A DNA stretch of 64,000 bases from Angiostrongylus vasorum (taxonomy: Eukaryota; Nematoda; Chromadorea; Rhabditida; Metastrongylidae), in NCBI GenBank assembly GCA_018806985.1, contig JADANN010000309.1, positions 310,001-374,000 of the forward strand, written 5' to 3'. The position numbers were made by a program, and so were the translations under genes. How positions within the stretch are numbered: the first letter of the stretch is position 1; every line of letters begins with the position of its first letter. The notes under the pieces were generated by a model that worked only from the letters and a program-made list of their open reading frames with translations, was not told the DNA's origin and made no database searches. This document shows, piece after piece, positions 1-11,200 of this stretch.

Positions 1-403
1 ACGTTCCACAAAATGTCTTCGCATTTTCTCTCTCCTCCACATATTTCCTACCCCTCTAACGCATTTATTCTGGCAATCTCCTCGTAAAATAAGAAATGCA
101 TCCAAAAACGTAGAAATTTCGAAAAAAAAACGAAAAAAAAACAACATGGATTGGCAGCCTCAGCTTCTTCACAGTGAGGTGGCATGTTTTATTCAGCCTC
201 GTTAAATGTATGAAAAAAATCAATGTTTAGGTCTAATACTTTTATTAAACTCCGAAGCAAACAATATCCTGCATGGAAAAGCAAGAAAAAACTGCATCGA
301 ATATGACGCAGAAAGACCCCGGTCATCGTGCTGATCAAAAGCGCTTTCGTTACGAGCTATAAAACGCTCTCTCTCGAATTCATTCGTTATTATCACAATT
401 TTA
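1..403. other. Gene-free flank
   Basis: No open frame, splice-bounded exon or recognised repeat is visible here. The stretch is A-rich on the plus strand, with several poly-A runs. It ends at the terminal inverted repeat of the next element. Confidence 0.4.
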
Positions 404-666
404 CCTTATTATTTACTGCCTACTCTTTGTAACGGCAGGGTATATATTGCGAAATATGACTTTAACGATGCTGAGATATTTGCAAAACTCCGGACCGCAG
501 GTGTCTGCGGTGGAGTACGAACGCGCTACTGTCCTTTCCTGGGAGTAACGCGTTCACCACCACACCATGCTGGTCCTTCGTTGCGCCTATCTCTCAGCTA
601 GTCGTTCTCTTATATACCGTCGTCTTATATACCCTGCCGTTAAAAGAGTAGGCAGTAAATAATAAG
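404..666. mobile_element. Fold-back MITE-like element, TTATTTACTGCC family
   Basis: The two ends are inverted copies of about 40 bp. The left end reads TTATTATTTACTGCCTACTC and then AACGGCAGGGTATATA. The right end holds the reverse complement at 625-666. The interior carries a block with CTCCGGACCGCAGGTGTC and TGCTGAGATATTTGCAAAA that recurs inverted at 780-930 and again near 26,525 and 26,830-26,925. No coding capacity is seen. Inference: a non-autonomous element family whose 3' sequence GGCAGTAAATAAA also ends the tRNA-headed SINE copies near 15,820 and 60,310. Confidence 0.65.
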
Positions 667-668
667 TT

Positions 669-985
669 AAAAATGTGATTATAACTGCAGCCTCAGCTTA
701 ACGGGGTTTGTTGCCGATTTGGCCTCCCCAGACCAATCCCGTTGACGGGTGAGTGCTGACGGCATAAAACGATAGGGACTAGCTGAGAGATAGGCGCAAC
801 GAAGGACCCGCATGGTGTGGCCGTGAACGCGTTACTCCCCGGAAAAGACAGTAGCGCGTTCGTTCCCCACCGCAGACACCTGCGGTCCGGAGCTTTTGCA
901 AATATCTCAGCATCATTAAAGTTAAAGTTATCATTCGTTATTGTTGTAACCAGAATAATTTGCGGCTTAGAAAAGATGCTTAACA
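669..985 (-). repeat. Inverted partner copy of the 404-666 repeat block
   Basis: This stretch repeats the internal block of the preceding element in the opposite orientation: GCATGGTGTGG, AACGCGTTACTCCCC, CACCGCAGACACCTGCGGTCC and GCAAATATCTCAGCATC. Together with 404-666 it forms a large imperfect palindrome. Open frames here are by-products of the repeat. Confidence 0.55.
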
Positions 986-2149
986 ACAATTCGATGTAAA
1001 AGAAAACCTTGCACATGACTATGAAGACGAGCTGAGAATAGATGAAGACGAAAATAAAAAAAGTGGAGGAAAAGAACATGCCCTTCTATGAACTAACGGT
1101 ACTCCGCAAGACAGTGGACGTCGCTCGATGGCACCATAAAACAGTGGATTATCTTATCTGGGTCCTGGAAAAAACATTGAAGAACCAAACAGAATGTTCG
1201 AGAAACCATGTTCCGCAGGAATCCTCAATCAATACTAAGAGGACTGAAAACCGAACTTTCAAATGTTGCCACAACAGGCTAAAACCGTCAGTGTTCAACT
1301 AGGTTCACCGTGACATATTCCTCTTGGTGGGTGCTCCAGTGGTTCACCGTGGAAGTCCCCCGTTCCTCAGGGGCCCCCGTTCCAGCATCGGAGGGTACCC
1401 CGAGAATCCGATGCCCAACCCAACAGGTACACTGAATTTCTCAATATTAGCGCTAATCAGTACGCTTCCATTGCATTTGTACATATAACACTTCCTCGGA
1501 AGCAACCGCAAACGTCACCAAACCGTGGATCATGGAAACGATTGCGAATGCACAATGAGCACCAACTGGTTGCAAAATTTCTGTACCGGATATATGAGTA
1601 TTGATGACGGAAACGGTTGTGAACACCTAAAGCAGTTGTTCACAACTACCTAAAACCGATAACTGAAACTGAACCTCTGGAAACTATTCGACAGTTTGCT
1701 GGAAAACTCAACATTGCCGTATAACAACTAATCGCTGTTTGGAAGAACGAAAAAAAGTGCGATAAATGGATGTCAGAAGGAAGTGAAGGAAAAGCGTAGA
1801 GATCGTCGTTGTGAATTCGGGTTCTGTGCTTGCTTTACACAAAAACTTACTTATTCGCGGAACGCATTTTAACGAACGATGAAAAATGAGCGCTAGACAA
1901 AAGACAATGTTCAGCACAGTAGCTGGGCCTATTGAAGCTCCCAAACATTTAACAAAGCCGAACTTTCCCCCTGACAAAAAGTGTTGGAACTGTTTGATAG
2001 TTAATAAACGTGTTAATTCACTCATCTATTTCCCATCTAGTCATCTCATACGAAATGCCATCACTTCACTTGGTGAAATTTTTGTCTCCAATTTACAAGT
2101 CAAAAGAAAATCTGTATCATCAACTGTTTCTCACCGACTTGCAGAGCTG

Positions 2150-3640
2150 ATGTGAGCAAACTAGACGCGTTCTACAGGAGAGAGCAAACTGCAACGAAAA
2201 CACTTATAAATTCGTTGTTGGATACTTCCATGCCAGATAAGGAAGGGGCGACAAAAAAGAATGCAAGATGGGGAAATCCAGAACAGAATATCGAACTAAG
2301 AATGCAAACTGTCTCGCACGGTTCTTGTTCGAAGGACCTCATTTCCATGGGAACTCATTTTTCGAGAAAATAGAAAACCACCGATGGTCATGGAAGTCTC
2401 CACGACTTATGCGAAGATTTACCATATTCCCACGAGCAGAAAATGATGCGTCTCTAACACCTCAGTGGTACCTGGATTCTGTACAAGATCTGATCACCGT
2501 CTACTCCGTGGAAATATTCCATTCAGCCATAAATTGGAAAAAAATTCCTACCATCGACCAAGAATAGAATCCTATCCTCGTATGACTGGCAGATAAAGGA
2601 GGACCACATCAACCACTACATGCACATTGTCGAATGTCTGAGAACATGTACCAAACTCGCCTTGGTTCGTCAAAGTAGAGATCCAGACGGCGTCTCCATC
2701 ACCACTATGGAGTTGGTCAAAAAGAAAAGGAAACTGAAGCGTGATCCTATTGCAACACACCTAACACGGCTGATAATAAACGGTAGCCGCACAAGATCTT
2801 TGCAAGAAGATTCTTATAGCTACAGACAGAAAGCTGTTTCAAGGTGCTCATAAACGAACTATTCTGAAGAAGCGCCGTCGGGATCTCGTGCGATGGTGAT
2901 ACTCCGGTGTAAGCGCATTCCTCCATGCTACGGAATTGATAAAGGGAAAAGTTCTATACCAATCTTTTCTGCTCCACACTCCCCATGTCGGACCGCGAAA
3001 TAGCCGCCCGGGAAAAACCGCCTGAGATAATATTCTCGAAATTTTGAGTTGGGGAAAAAAAAGGATGAAGATATGCACAGCTCCAGGACCAGATGATATC
3101 ATCGCCGACTTCATCCGAGCTGGAGCTCACAAATTACATGTACTTCTCGAAACCCATACAGCATCTCACTTTCAGAAGACATAAGGGTGACGGAAGTGGT
3201 CATGGTAACTGTCGTCCAAAACCTTAGGTGGGTACAATCTACAAGTTGTTTATGAAGGCATCCTGTTACACAGCAGAAATAATAAGAACAGATGACACGC
3301 TGACGAAAAAAACAGTGGAGTGAACTTCAACAGAATGCAAGCGTGCTCTTGGAAGAACACCCCAATGATGGGCGAAGGTGTTGGTGGTTAACGTCAACCA
3401 CCTTCATTAGCAGATGGAAACGATTTAAGGAATACGAAATGGACGACGCGAAATTCACCATGTTCATAGCAGAACATTACCATGAACGACGATTGCGCAA
3501 GAAAGAAATCAATGGAAATTGTGTTGGGGCTCTCATCAAAATTGAAGACGGGTCACCCATGCACCACAGTATCCAAGTATTATGCTTCCCGGTGATGCTC
3601 AACAATACTTACCAACTTTTTTGGTACTCTGTGTGAAAGT
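2150..3640 (+). mobile_element. Decayed RTE-type LINE (endonuclease and RT fragments)
   Basis: Broken plus-strand frames give pieces typical of nematode RTE retrotransposons. Around 2,340-2,400 is an endonuclease-like stretch (FHGNSFFEKI then HRWSWKSP). Around 3,070-3,170 is a reverse transcriptase N-terminal stretch (TAPGPDDIIADFIRAGAHKL). Many stops and frameshifts separate them, so the copy is dead. The region 986-2,149 may contain more of the same element, but I cannot identify it confidently. Confidence 0.7.
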
Positions 3641-3861
3641 GGAAAAATCAGCCTTTTCCCCCACAACAACTTTTTAAAACCCACCTTCTTACCCACAAAA
3701 AAAAGTGCACTCAATGCATATTAAAGGTAAATACTTTTCACTATTGAAAAAACAATAGAATGTAGACAGGATAGTGGAATCTATGGAATCTTAGGATAAC
3801 TCTACTGGAGCATGTCACCATCTTTTGTGGATCTGAAAGGAGGGAGGAAAGAATGACTAGG

Positions 3862-3940
3862 CTTTGAGTGATCGAACCAGAAGGTACATTCCTTATGTTG
3901 CACAACATCTCTAACCACTGCACTTCCCTCTTCCTCAGTT
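3862..3940 (-). mobile_element. tRNA-headed SINE fragment
   Basis: On the minus strand this reads AAGTGCAGTGGTTAGAG followed by CTGGTTCGATCACTC. These resemble the A box and B box of a tRNA-type pol III promoter with roughly normal spacing. The flanks do not fold as a tRNA, so a tRNA-derived SINE head is more likely than a tRNA gene. Confidence 0.5.
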
Positions 3941-4073
3941 GGGAACGGAGCCATACATAACATAATTTAAATCGTTCTCAAAGCTTTTAAGCATTTAATT
4001 TGTTGGTAGGAAATGTTGCAAAAAATAACATGCCTAGTAACAACTCATATATTGGATAAAAACTCTAACTCAC

Positions 4074-5770
4074 TTGGTCTAGAGTTAGAAATATGACTCG
4101 ATCGCACAAGTCGATAACATCTGGCCATTCAGTCAGCATATTACCTTCGACGATGACGTAGTTATAACAAAGTGTGTTCTGAAAAACGAAACAATGTGAG
4201 TTTCTTCTACGATGGAAAGAGGCAAATATTCAAAATCACGAGTCTTCTCTTCCTAGTTTTAAAATTCTTCCATAAAAACCAACTGCAACAGAAACGTGCA
4301 CCACAACATATTCGTGCTGACTGGAGGCATGCACTACTAGTCTTTATTTGAGCCGTTTGTTCTAGCGCAAAGTTTTATTTCTACAATTTTTGTATCAAAT
4401 CGGCAGGCTTGCAAACATGCGCTTCACCATTTTGTCCAAGAAAGGTTACTGGCGTTACTGGCTATAGAATATAATTTACAGAAAAAAGAACGAATTTGTT
4501 CGTCTCATGCAGCTCCTTGTCACAAGATTATTTGTGTTTGCAAGGCAGTAGGATATTTCTGCGGCACAAAGGTAACGTAGAAAAGTACTGCTAATGAGAA
4601 GTAGAAATGATGTCTTTGCACTGGCAAAGCTCAGACTTGCATGAGTCACTTATGAACCACTCGTCAGCGAAAAATAAGCGTATCAGCGCCTACTGCAAAA
4701 ATGAAGCGAACAGTGCAACAAGTAACAGTCGATTGGCAAGCTGTCGTTACCAATACGGTGGAGGCGGAAGTTTTCCAGTAAACCTCATTCATCATTTGGA
4801 CCACAAATTCTGCACAATGACTTTAAGTACTGTTAGGACCTCCGAGTGCTCCAGTTATCTATCATTTCATAGAAAAGGAATATCACACGATAGGAAAGTT
4901 AAAATTAAGAATGACTTAGCTGTAGAGTTGAGCAAAAGGAAATGACGGACTGGGGGAGCTTTCAAGGGCACTGAGAATACAAAGAAGAGGAGTAAAAACA
5001 TACGACTACGTATTTTCTTTTTTTGCTTTTATTTTTTATTTATTTTTTTGCCACATTTTCGACTCTAAAAATTGGAAGTTGAATGGACTAGGCTATGAAA
5101 TCCATGATTCCTCTTGCCTTAACGTACGCGTCGGCAATATCGCTACCACTTATCGCAGGATGAAAGACCACTTATGCTTTATAGAACGCGCCCACCATAC
5201 AGGCGAAGCGATGCTGGGACTACACCACTAGTGAGGGAGGGGATCCAAAACTCTACCTTACATTAACAACCAATAATGAAATACACGGTTTTAAACAGGA
5301 AATTGTCGAAGATAAGCGAGGCCAGACCTATAATGCGTCAGAAAGACAAATGATGGACCATAGCCTTTAGTGAATGGATCATTCGGGATGTCAAACGTAC
5401 TGCAGGAAGCCCATCGACCCGATGGTAGTTGTTCATGAAAACCCTAGAACATATGGGGCTAAACGAGTACCCATAACGAGCAAAATCCATCGCGCTCTTA
5501 CACGTGACAAGCGTAAGTGGAAAAGTTGCTTACGTCAGCTCCAGTCACTTGACGATTAACGGGACTATAGGTGATACAAATACATACATATACATGTACA
5601 TATATATTTATATGTATATGTATGCGCAAACATATATACATGTATGTATATGCAAACATATATACATATATATACAAATTTACTACCATTAATTACTAGT
5701 TTGTAAGACTTTTCCACGAAAGTGTACCAAAAATATATACATGCATATATACATATGTAAGTAGATGCAT

Positions 5771-5807
<37 letters not shown>

Positions 5808-8208
5808 ATATGTTATATATACAATACATACGTTTCCAAATGTCTCTAAAATGAATCATTTTGGATAAGATGGGGTTGTATGCTCGGCCAGAAATTCTGC
5901 CGATGTCTCATCGGCTTGGCGAGAATGTTTTTTCTCGAACAACTGCTCTCTGAAGTCTCAACGTTTATCCTGTCATCGTGGACGAAAAAAGGATGTTCTA
6001 CATTCGCATATGACACCCGAGATGCTTTGCATGGTGTGAACGTGTGAGGGACAAAATGAGGGCAAAATGACAAAAATGTGGATGAAATCCACTACAGCCA
6101 AGGCTTGTTCTAGTGTTTTACTTCTGCAAAATATAGTTCCTTTACTGCACTTTTCATAAGCAATCGCTTTTGCAAAGTTCAACACAAATGTTATGCTAAG
6201 TGTAACTCCTACAAAGTTGTCCTTACATCTAATAATTTACAAAAACCTTTTTCGAATCAGTCCACTGAGTGGTAAGCTAACCTGTAATTGACTGGTATTC
6301 CTTTCAAATCTCTAATGATGAACTGATATGATTAGTACATGGACTGATAGTGGTATGAAAAACAGAAATAAATTCAACATAACTTGCAAAACACTTTTAA
6401 ATGATGACAGCAAAGCGATTGTTTAGTGACCACATCAACATGCAGAACATAGTAGCATACATATCCTACGTAGAAGTATCACGTGTCTTCCATAAGAGCG
6501 CAGTATTCTCAATTCATATCCTCTTATGATCAAAAACCTTCGTTAACTCTCTGAAAATCATCAAGTGAACACCAAACATATAATGAATGGGACGTTGTCT
6601 CATGCGTTAGCCACGGAAATCTAAGTGTCGGGCGTAATGTGTTCGCGACCAATGACTGAATTGCACAAATAGCATGTACTTCATTTATGAGGTACGCTTC
6701 TGAATGATTCGTTGGAGCGGTACTCGCTCCACTGGATTTGACTCCACTTGACAACGAAGACCCAGACATCGCAACAATGAACGCAACGCTCTGGACGATC
6801 GACTGGAATCGTTACAGCTCTGAAGAAGACGAAGCCGGCAAAACGTTGACCAGAATAACGTTTTTATAAAAACCTCGTGTAAAACCAATAACTTAAGAAA
6901 ATACTGATTACTTCCTATTGATTTTCAGAAAGGGCTTTAAAGGTTTCATACTACCTCAAAAACCGTGAAAATTGCTGGAAAGCATGCTACTAGGGACTAG
7001 AGAAATATTAGCAAAGCGTCCTCCAGGAAAGGAAAGTAGCTGAAACTACAAGAGCCTTTTTGAAAAAGAACTAACCAACCACCATTATGTTGAAAGCTCA
7101 TGCTCCCCTGCACGCTAGTTTCCTAGCCTATCAACATTTTCAGCATAACACTCAAAAATCGCAAGAAACTTTTCTTTAAAAAAATTCCAATTTCTGTGGC
7201 ATTTCACAGAGAAGAACAGTAGACAAGGAATTACATGTGTAATATTTAAATATAACGAACCGCTTTGATGGAAAGGATCATTTTCTCATGATCAACGGCA
7301 GACTTGCAATCATAATTGTAGAAGAAACTTGGTTTACTACCCATTTTCCGCCAAACTTTCTCTATCTAAAACAGCGGAATTAATACCTACTAAACAAATC
7401 AATGACAGGACAAAAAGTAGCATGACACATTACCGCAACTGGGGAATGCTCGCGCTGTGTACTACCTTTTCTTTAGTATGGAAGAATTCATCCTGATGAA
7501 TGGTTGTGACAGTCACACCCTCTCCGATGAACTGAAAATTTCAGATTCTCGATCCAAGCGGATGAACAAATTTTAAGACGTATTTCATTTACAAAAAAAA
7601 GTAGAAAACACGTATTTACTGCAGCCGTGATACTGCCCCTCCCAACTGCTTACCACCTCATCGTGGCTTGGAAGTGTTCCTGGGTGTCGGGCTGCAATGT
7701 ACATCGGGAGGATTTATCCGCCAGCAGGGTCTCCCAAGCTGAGAATGAGTCCGGCGTTTCCATCAGGAAGCCCAGCTAACAGTAAACCGATACCAGGATC
7801 CGTCACCGTCTTGGTACCAAACTAGTCGCGTTGTGGCAAATCTCTCTGTGATCCACAAGGGCCACTACTGTCGGTGGTGGTGACGACTTGGGACAGACTT
7901 TGGCCTTGCAGACCTCATCACTCCAGGGAACTACAACGGTTAAGTCGCGAAGACGGGTCATCCAAGTATCCACGTATCCAAGTAATAGTCAGTACGGCAC
8001 AGCGTGATATATTCAAACGTCCTATTATTATATGAATCCTAGAATTATGACCTAATTAACCTACCATCTTTGTCAAGATCTTGGCCATAGTCGTCTTCCC
8101 CGAACTGGTACAACCCGCAATAGCAAGAACTCGTCCGGTAGAAGGGAAACCATTTGAGATGTGGTTATCATCGGCATCTCCACATGATACGCCATTTGTT
8201 AATGACAT
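4074..8208 (-). CDS. Nicotinamide riboside kinase-like P-loop kinase, 3' end missing
   Basis: Four exons are visible on the minus strand: 8065-8208, 7466-7531, 7261-7365 and 4074-4178. All join in phase 0 with GT/AG ends, giving 140 codons. Exon 1 holds the Walker A loop (AIAGCTSSGKTTMAK, residues about 29-43). Exon 2 holds TIHQDEF, matching the QDDFF-type substrate region of NMRK1. Exon 4 gives YNYVIVEGNML, matching the IIEGFLLF strand. The family phosphorylates nicotinamide riboside in cytosolic NAD salvage. The C-terminal third (the RR..R..Y and GYFD..WP region of NMRK1) was not found between 4,074 and the window edge, where SINE and RTE debris lies, so the gene either continues off the window or is broken. 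The start ATG overlaps the apparent stop of the upstream gene. A uridine-kinase-like member of the same fold is the main alternative. Confidence 0.75.
4590..5560 (+). mobile_element. Decayed RTE-type LINE, 3' end
   Basis: The plus strand has LAVELSKRK near 4,915 (an LTPELGRRRR-type stretch of RTE ORF2) and a C-terminal tail at 5,430-5,560 with RALTRDKRKWKSCLRQL, matching the LARDRDKWKNYW end of RTE polyproteins. Frames are interrupted. The copy lies inside the long third intron of the minus-strand kinase gene only if exon 4 at 4,074 belongs to that gene, so it is probably just beyond it in an inter-exon position. Confidence 0.6.
5573..5830. repeat. AT-rich TATA/CATA microsatellites
   Basis: Two blocks of alternating TATA, CATA and TGTA units flank a short unique stretch, including an uninterrupted TA run near 5,775-5,805. 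The frames called across it are low-complexity artefacts. Confidence 0.85.
7638..7985 (+). repeat. Dispersed repeat family C copy
   Basis: This copy begins with CTCCCAACTGCTTACCACCTCATCGTGG-type sequence and contains GTGTTCCTGGGTGTCGGGC, AGGAAGCCCAGCTAA, TACCAGGATCC and CCACAAGGGC. The same roughly 350-bp order recurs at 14,468-14,870 and 22,678-23,045, and in reverse orientation at 20,000-20,397, 24,985-25,372 and 28,068-28,238 (deleted). It shows no coding capacity. Confidence 0.75.
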
Positions 8209-11200
8209 CACCCAGTACAAGCACCTGTCTTCAATGAAACCAAAGAGCTACTCTCTTCGGCGGTATCCTCAAACTGGTATGATTTTCAATGCGGTAGAAC
8301 TACGAACCAGAAAAAAAACACTGCAGTGAAAAAGAAAAAATGTCGCACAGAAGCAACTATCACATCTGATATGTGAATGTCCCATGGAAGGTAATGGACG
8401 GAAGAAAAACAAGTTCCTAAAAATGGGACAATGAAAGGTTAACTGCTTCGTTTTAGAACTGTGGGAGCTGGAGAGCTTAAGAAATAATCTAGTAGTAACA
8501 GGTTGGTACACCATTTATATACGACCTACAAAAATAAATGATGTAAATTTACTATCAACTAAAATTAAAGCGTTAAAAAACATTGTGATAAAGAAAACAC
8601 TCCAACTGAACAGCAGGAGTTACCTGCTTCCGCAGAGTAACTCTGAACCAGCGATCTTTAGCACCTCATCAGTATAACCCCAGAGGAATTTCTAGATAGG
8701 GAACGCTCACAGACTATGGAAATCGAAACAAAAGATGTACCCGTTAATCGAAAATACAAGAACAAACTAACTGGCAACATATTAGAGTGGGAAACTAGAC
8801 CTGGGAAGACATATCGACAGGACATTGAACACGACTAGAGCGATACAGCACGTAGCCAGCGAAAGTCGTAAACAACCTTCCGATCGGCAAATATCTGCCA
8901 ACGATCTACGCGTTTTCGAGAAAGCTGAGCGATTTACAAGTACACCGATGAAAGGTTAACGTCCTAATACACCAAGAGTAAAAGGAAACGAAACCACCAC
9001 ACTCAATGCAAGACAAATACAAGCGCTGGGGTCGAACTCAGAACGCCACAAACACGGTCATCAGTTGAACCGATCGATACCGGTGTAACTTCTATCGATT
9101 GACTATCACTACCGTCACCACATTTGGAGCGCGTTTTCCAATATCGTAAACAAGATGCTTACACTGAAAACACAACTTAGCTCGAGATCGATTCTCATTG
9201 AAATTCTCAACAGAAAAAGCACAGACGTCAATTTTTACATGAACTCACCGGTTCAGGGTTTACGGTTGAAGAACAAGAGGAGCAGTAATGAAATACGAAA
9301 CAGTCGACTGGCATTCAGTCGGAAAATTCATCGAGTCCGATCTCCCCTCGAGACTAAAATAGCCTAAAAAATTTCCTTCCAAACTAATCGATACCCTACT
9401 TGACAGACTGGTGAATGTCCCCGTTTTTCAATTTTTAATTTGCTTTCAAGTCTTATTCTTCAAATCCCATAAATAATACAGTAATAAAGGACAGCGCTTC
9501 CAGCGTTGACCAATTCCTGATGGATGTCTCATGGATGGATTCCAGTTCTTCTAGCATCGTAGAAGTGCTCGAATGGCCTAGTGGTGGCTTAGCGGTGAAT
9601 CACACCTATGTTTTTCCCTTATCAGAGAAGTCTGCTACCAATTTCCCAATCCCATATGGATAGCGAGCGTGCGACGGAGGTTGCTCAGTCCCAGACATGA
9701 GGTCGCACCAATGATCCTGTGTGTATAGCAATGCACACTAACCACTGCGCTACACACTCGTTACTATTCTAACTATAATAACGTTTCCAATAATACAGGA
9801 TCGCGCGTGGCCTCTGCTTCGGCCCAACTTGGACCAACCAAACCCCCCACCACTCCAAAGATGACGAACTGGTACCCGAGTGTTTGGTCAAAGATCCACA
9901 AAAGGTGACCACTGCGACAGTGGTAAACATCTGGGAATGCTCAAGCACAGCAGTCTTAGCACTCCAAGAAGAATCAATTCAGTCACCATTCAACGATATT
10001 CATAATGAAGATAAAACAACAGCCAACCCTGACGCAGAACCCAACACCATCAGATAGTGGATGAGAAGAAAATGAACCGAGTGAACTGCTGGTACCCGTT
10101 CAATGTGTAAAGACCAGTTATGTGTAGCGAAATAAATAGAAACGATAATACAGGAGTAAATAGACGTTTTTTTTAATTGTTACATGACCCGGTATCACAT
10201 GTATCACACTGTGCGGATCCCAGCACTTCTTGCATTCAGTTCGTTTCCTCAAATTCACCATAAACGAAGGTCTTCGAACTTTCTTGCGTGTGGTTTCAAC
10301 GGTCCCTTGAGGACTTTTTTCGCCTTCGTCACGCTTGTTGTTGAATGCTAGTCGAGTAGATTCTCCCTGGAATCCAGAAATAGTTGTTCTAGATCGTTCC
10401 CGCTTTGATTCGATGAGGTGAGCTTGTTACAGACACGTACCAATCTCCCCATCCCAGCGGGATCAGAGGCTTGGTGAGCTGGAGCGGGGTCGAACCAGAT
10501 AGTTGGGCTGTCCGAGTAACGAACGGGATCACTACCATTGAGCTAGCCACTCCCAAATACATATATATACATGTACACATGTATATATATACACATATAT
10601 ATATGTAATATATATACATATATACATATATACAAGGGAATATATACACAACAATGCAATGGTACGTTCCAAATGTTAAAAAGCTTTCGGAAGTGCATAC
10701 CATGTTATTATCCGAGGACGACTGAACGAACGTGAACACCTCCGCTTCCCTAGCCAGGGTCAAGCTTCTCGAAAATCTTCTGATTACTGGAGGCACTTTG
10801 TTTATGTAATCATCTTCAAATTCATCATTGGAAAAATCGTCACTATTTGATGACCGATAGTGTAGCACGTCCTTAACAAAGCTTTGTGATCATCTATTCT
10901 CCTAAGACGTATAATGGAAACTAGCAAAAATTGTTGTAAAAAACCAATGTATCATCAATTCCATCGACTGCCGAAGTTGAGGAAGAGTCGTGCTCGGGAG
11001 AAAATAGTGCTTCATTGCGATGTACATCGGCATGCGGACTGTTAAACAGGTCGTCCTTAAAAGTGCAAAAATTCAATGTGTATGATAACACTTAAGCCCA
11101 AGTATAGTTGCCTGATCAGACTTTTGTACAAATAGACTCTATCATGTTGTCATCACTCTGAGACTGGAATCATTTCGTTCTTTCTCTTTTGTACGAACTA

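Noticed and set aside
5498..5692. Open frames on both strands rich in Tyr/Ile/Met
   Set aside because: They are translations of a TATA/CATA microsatellite.
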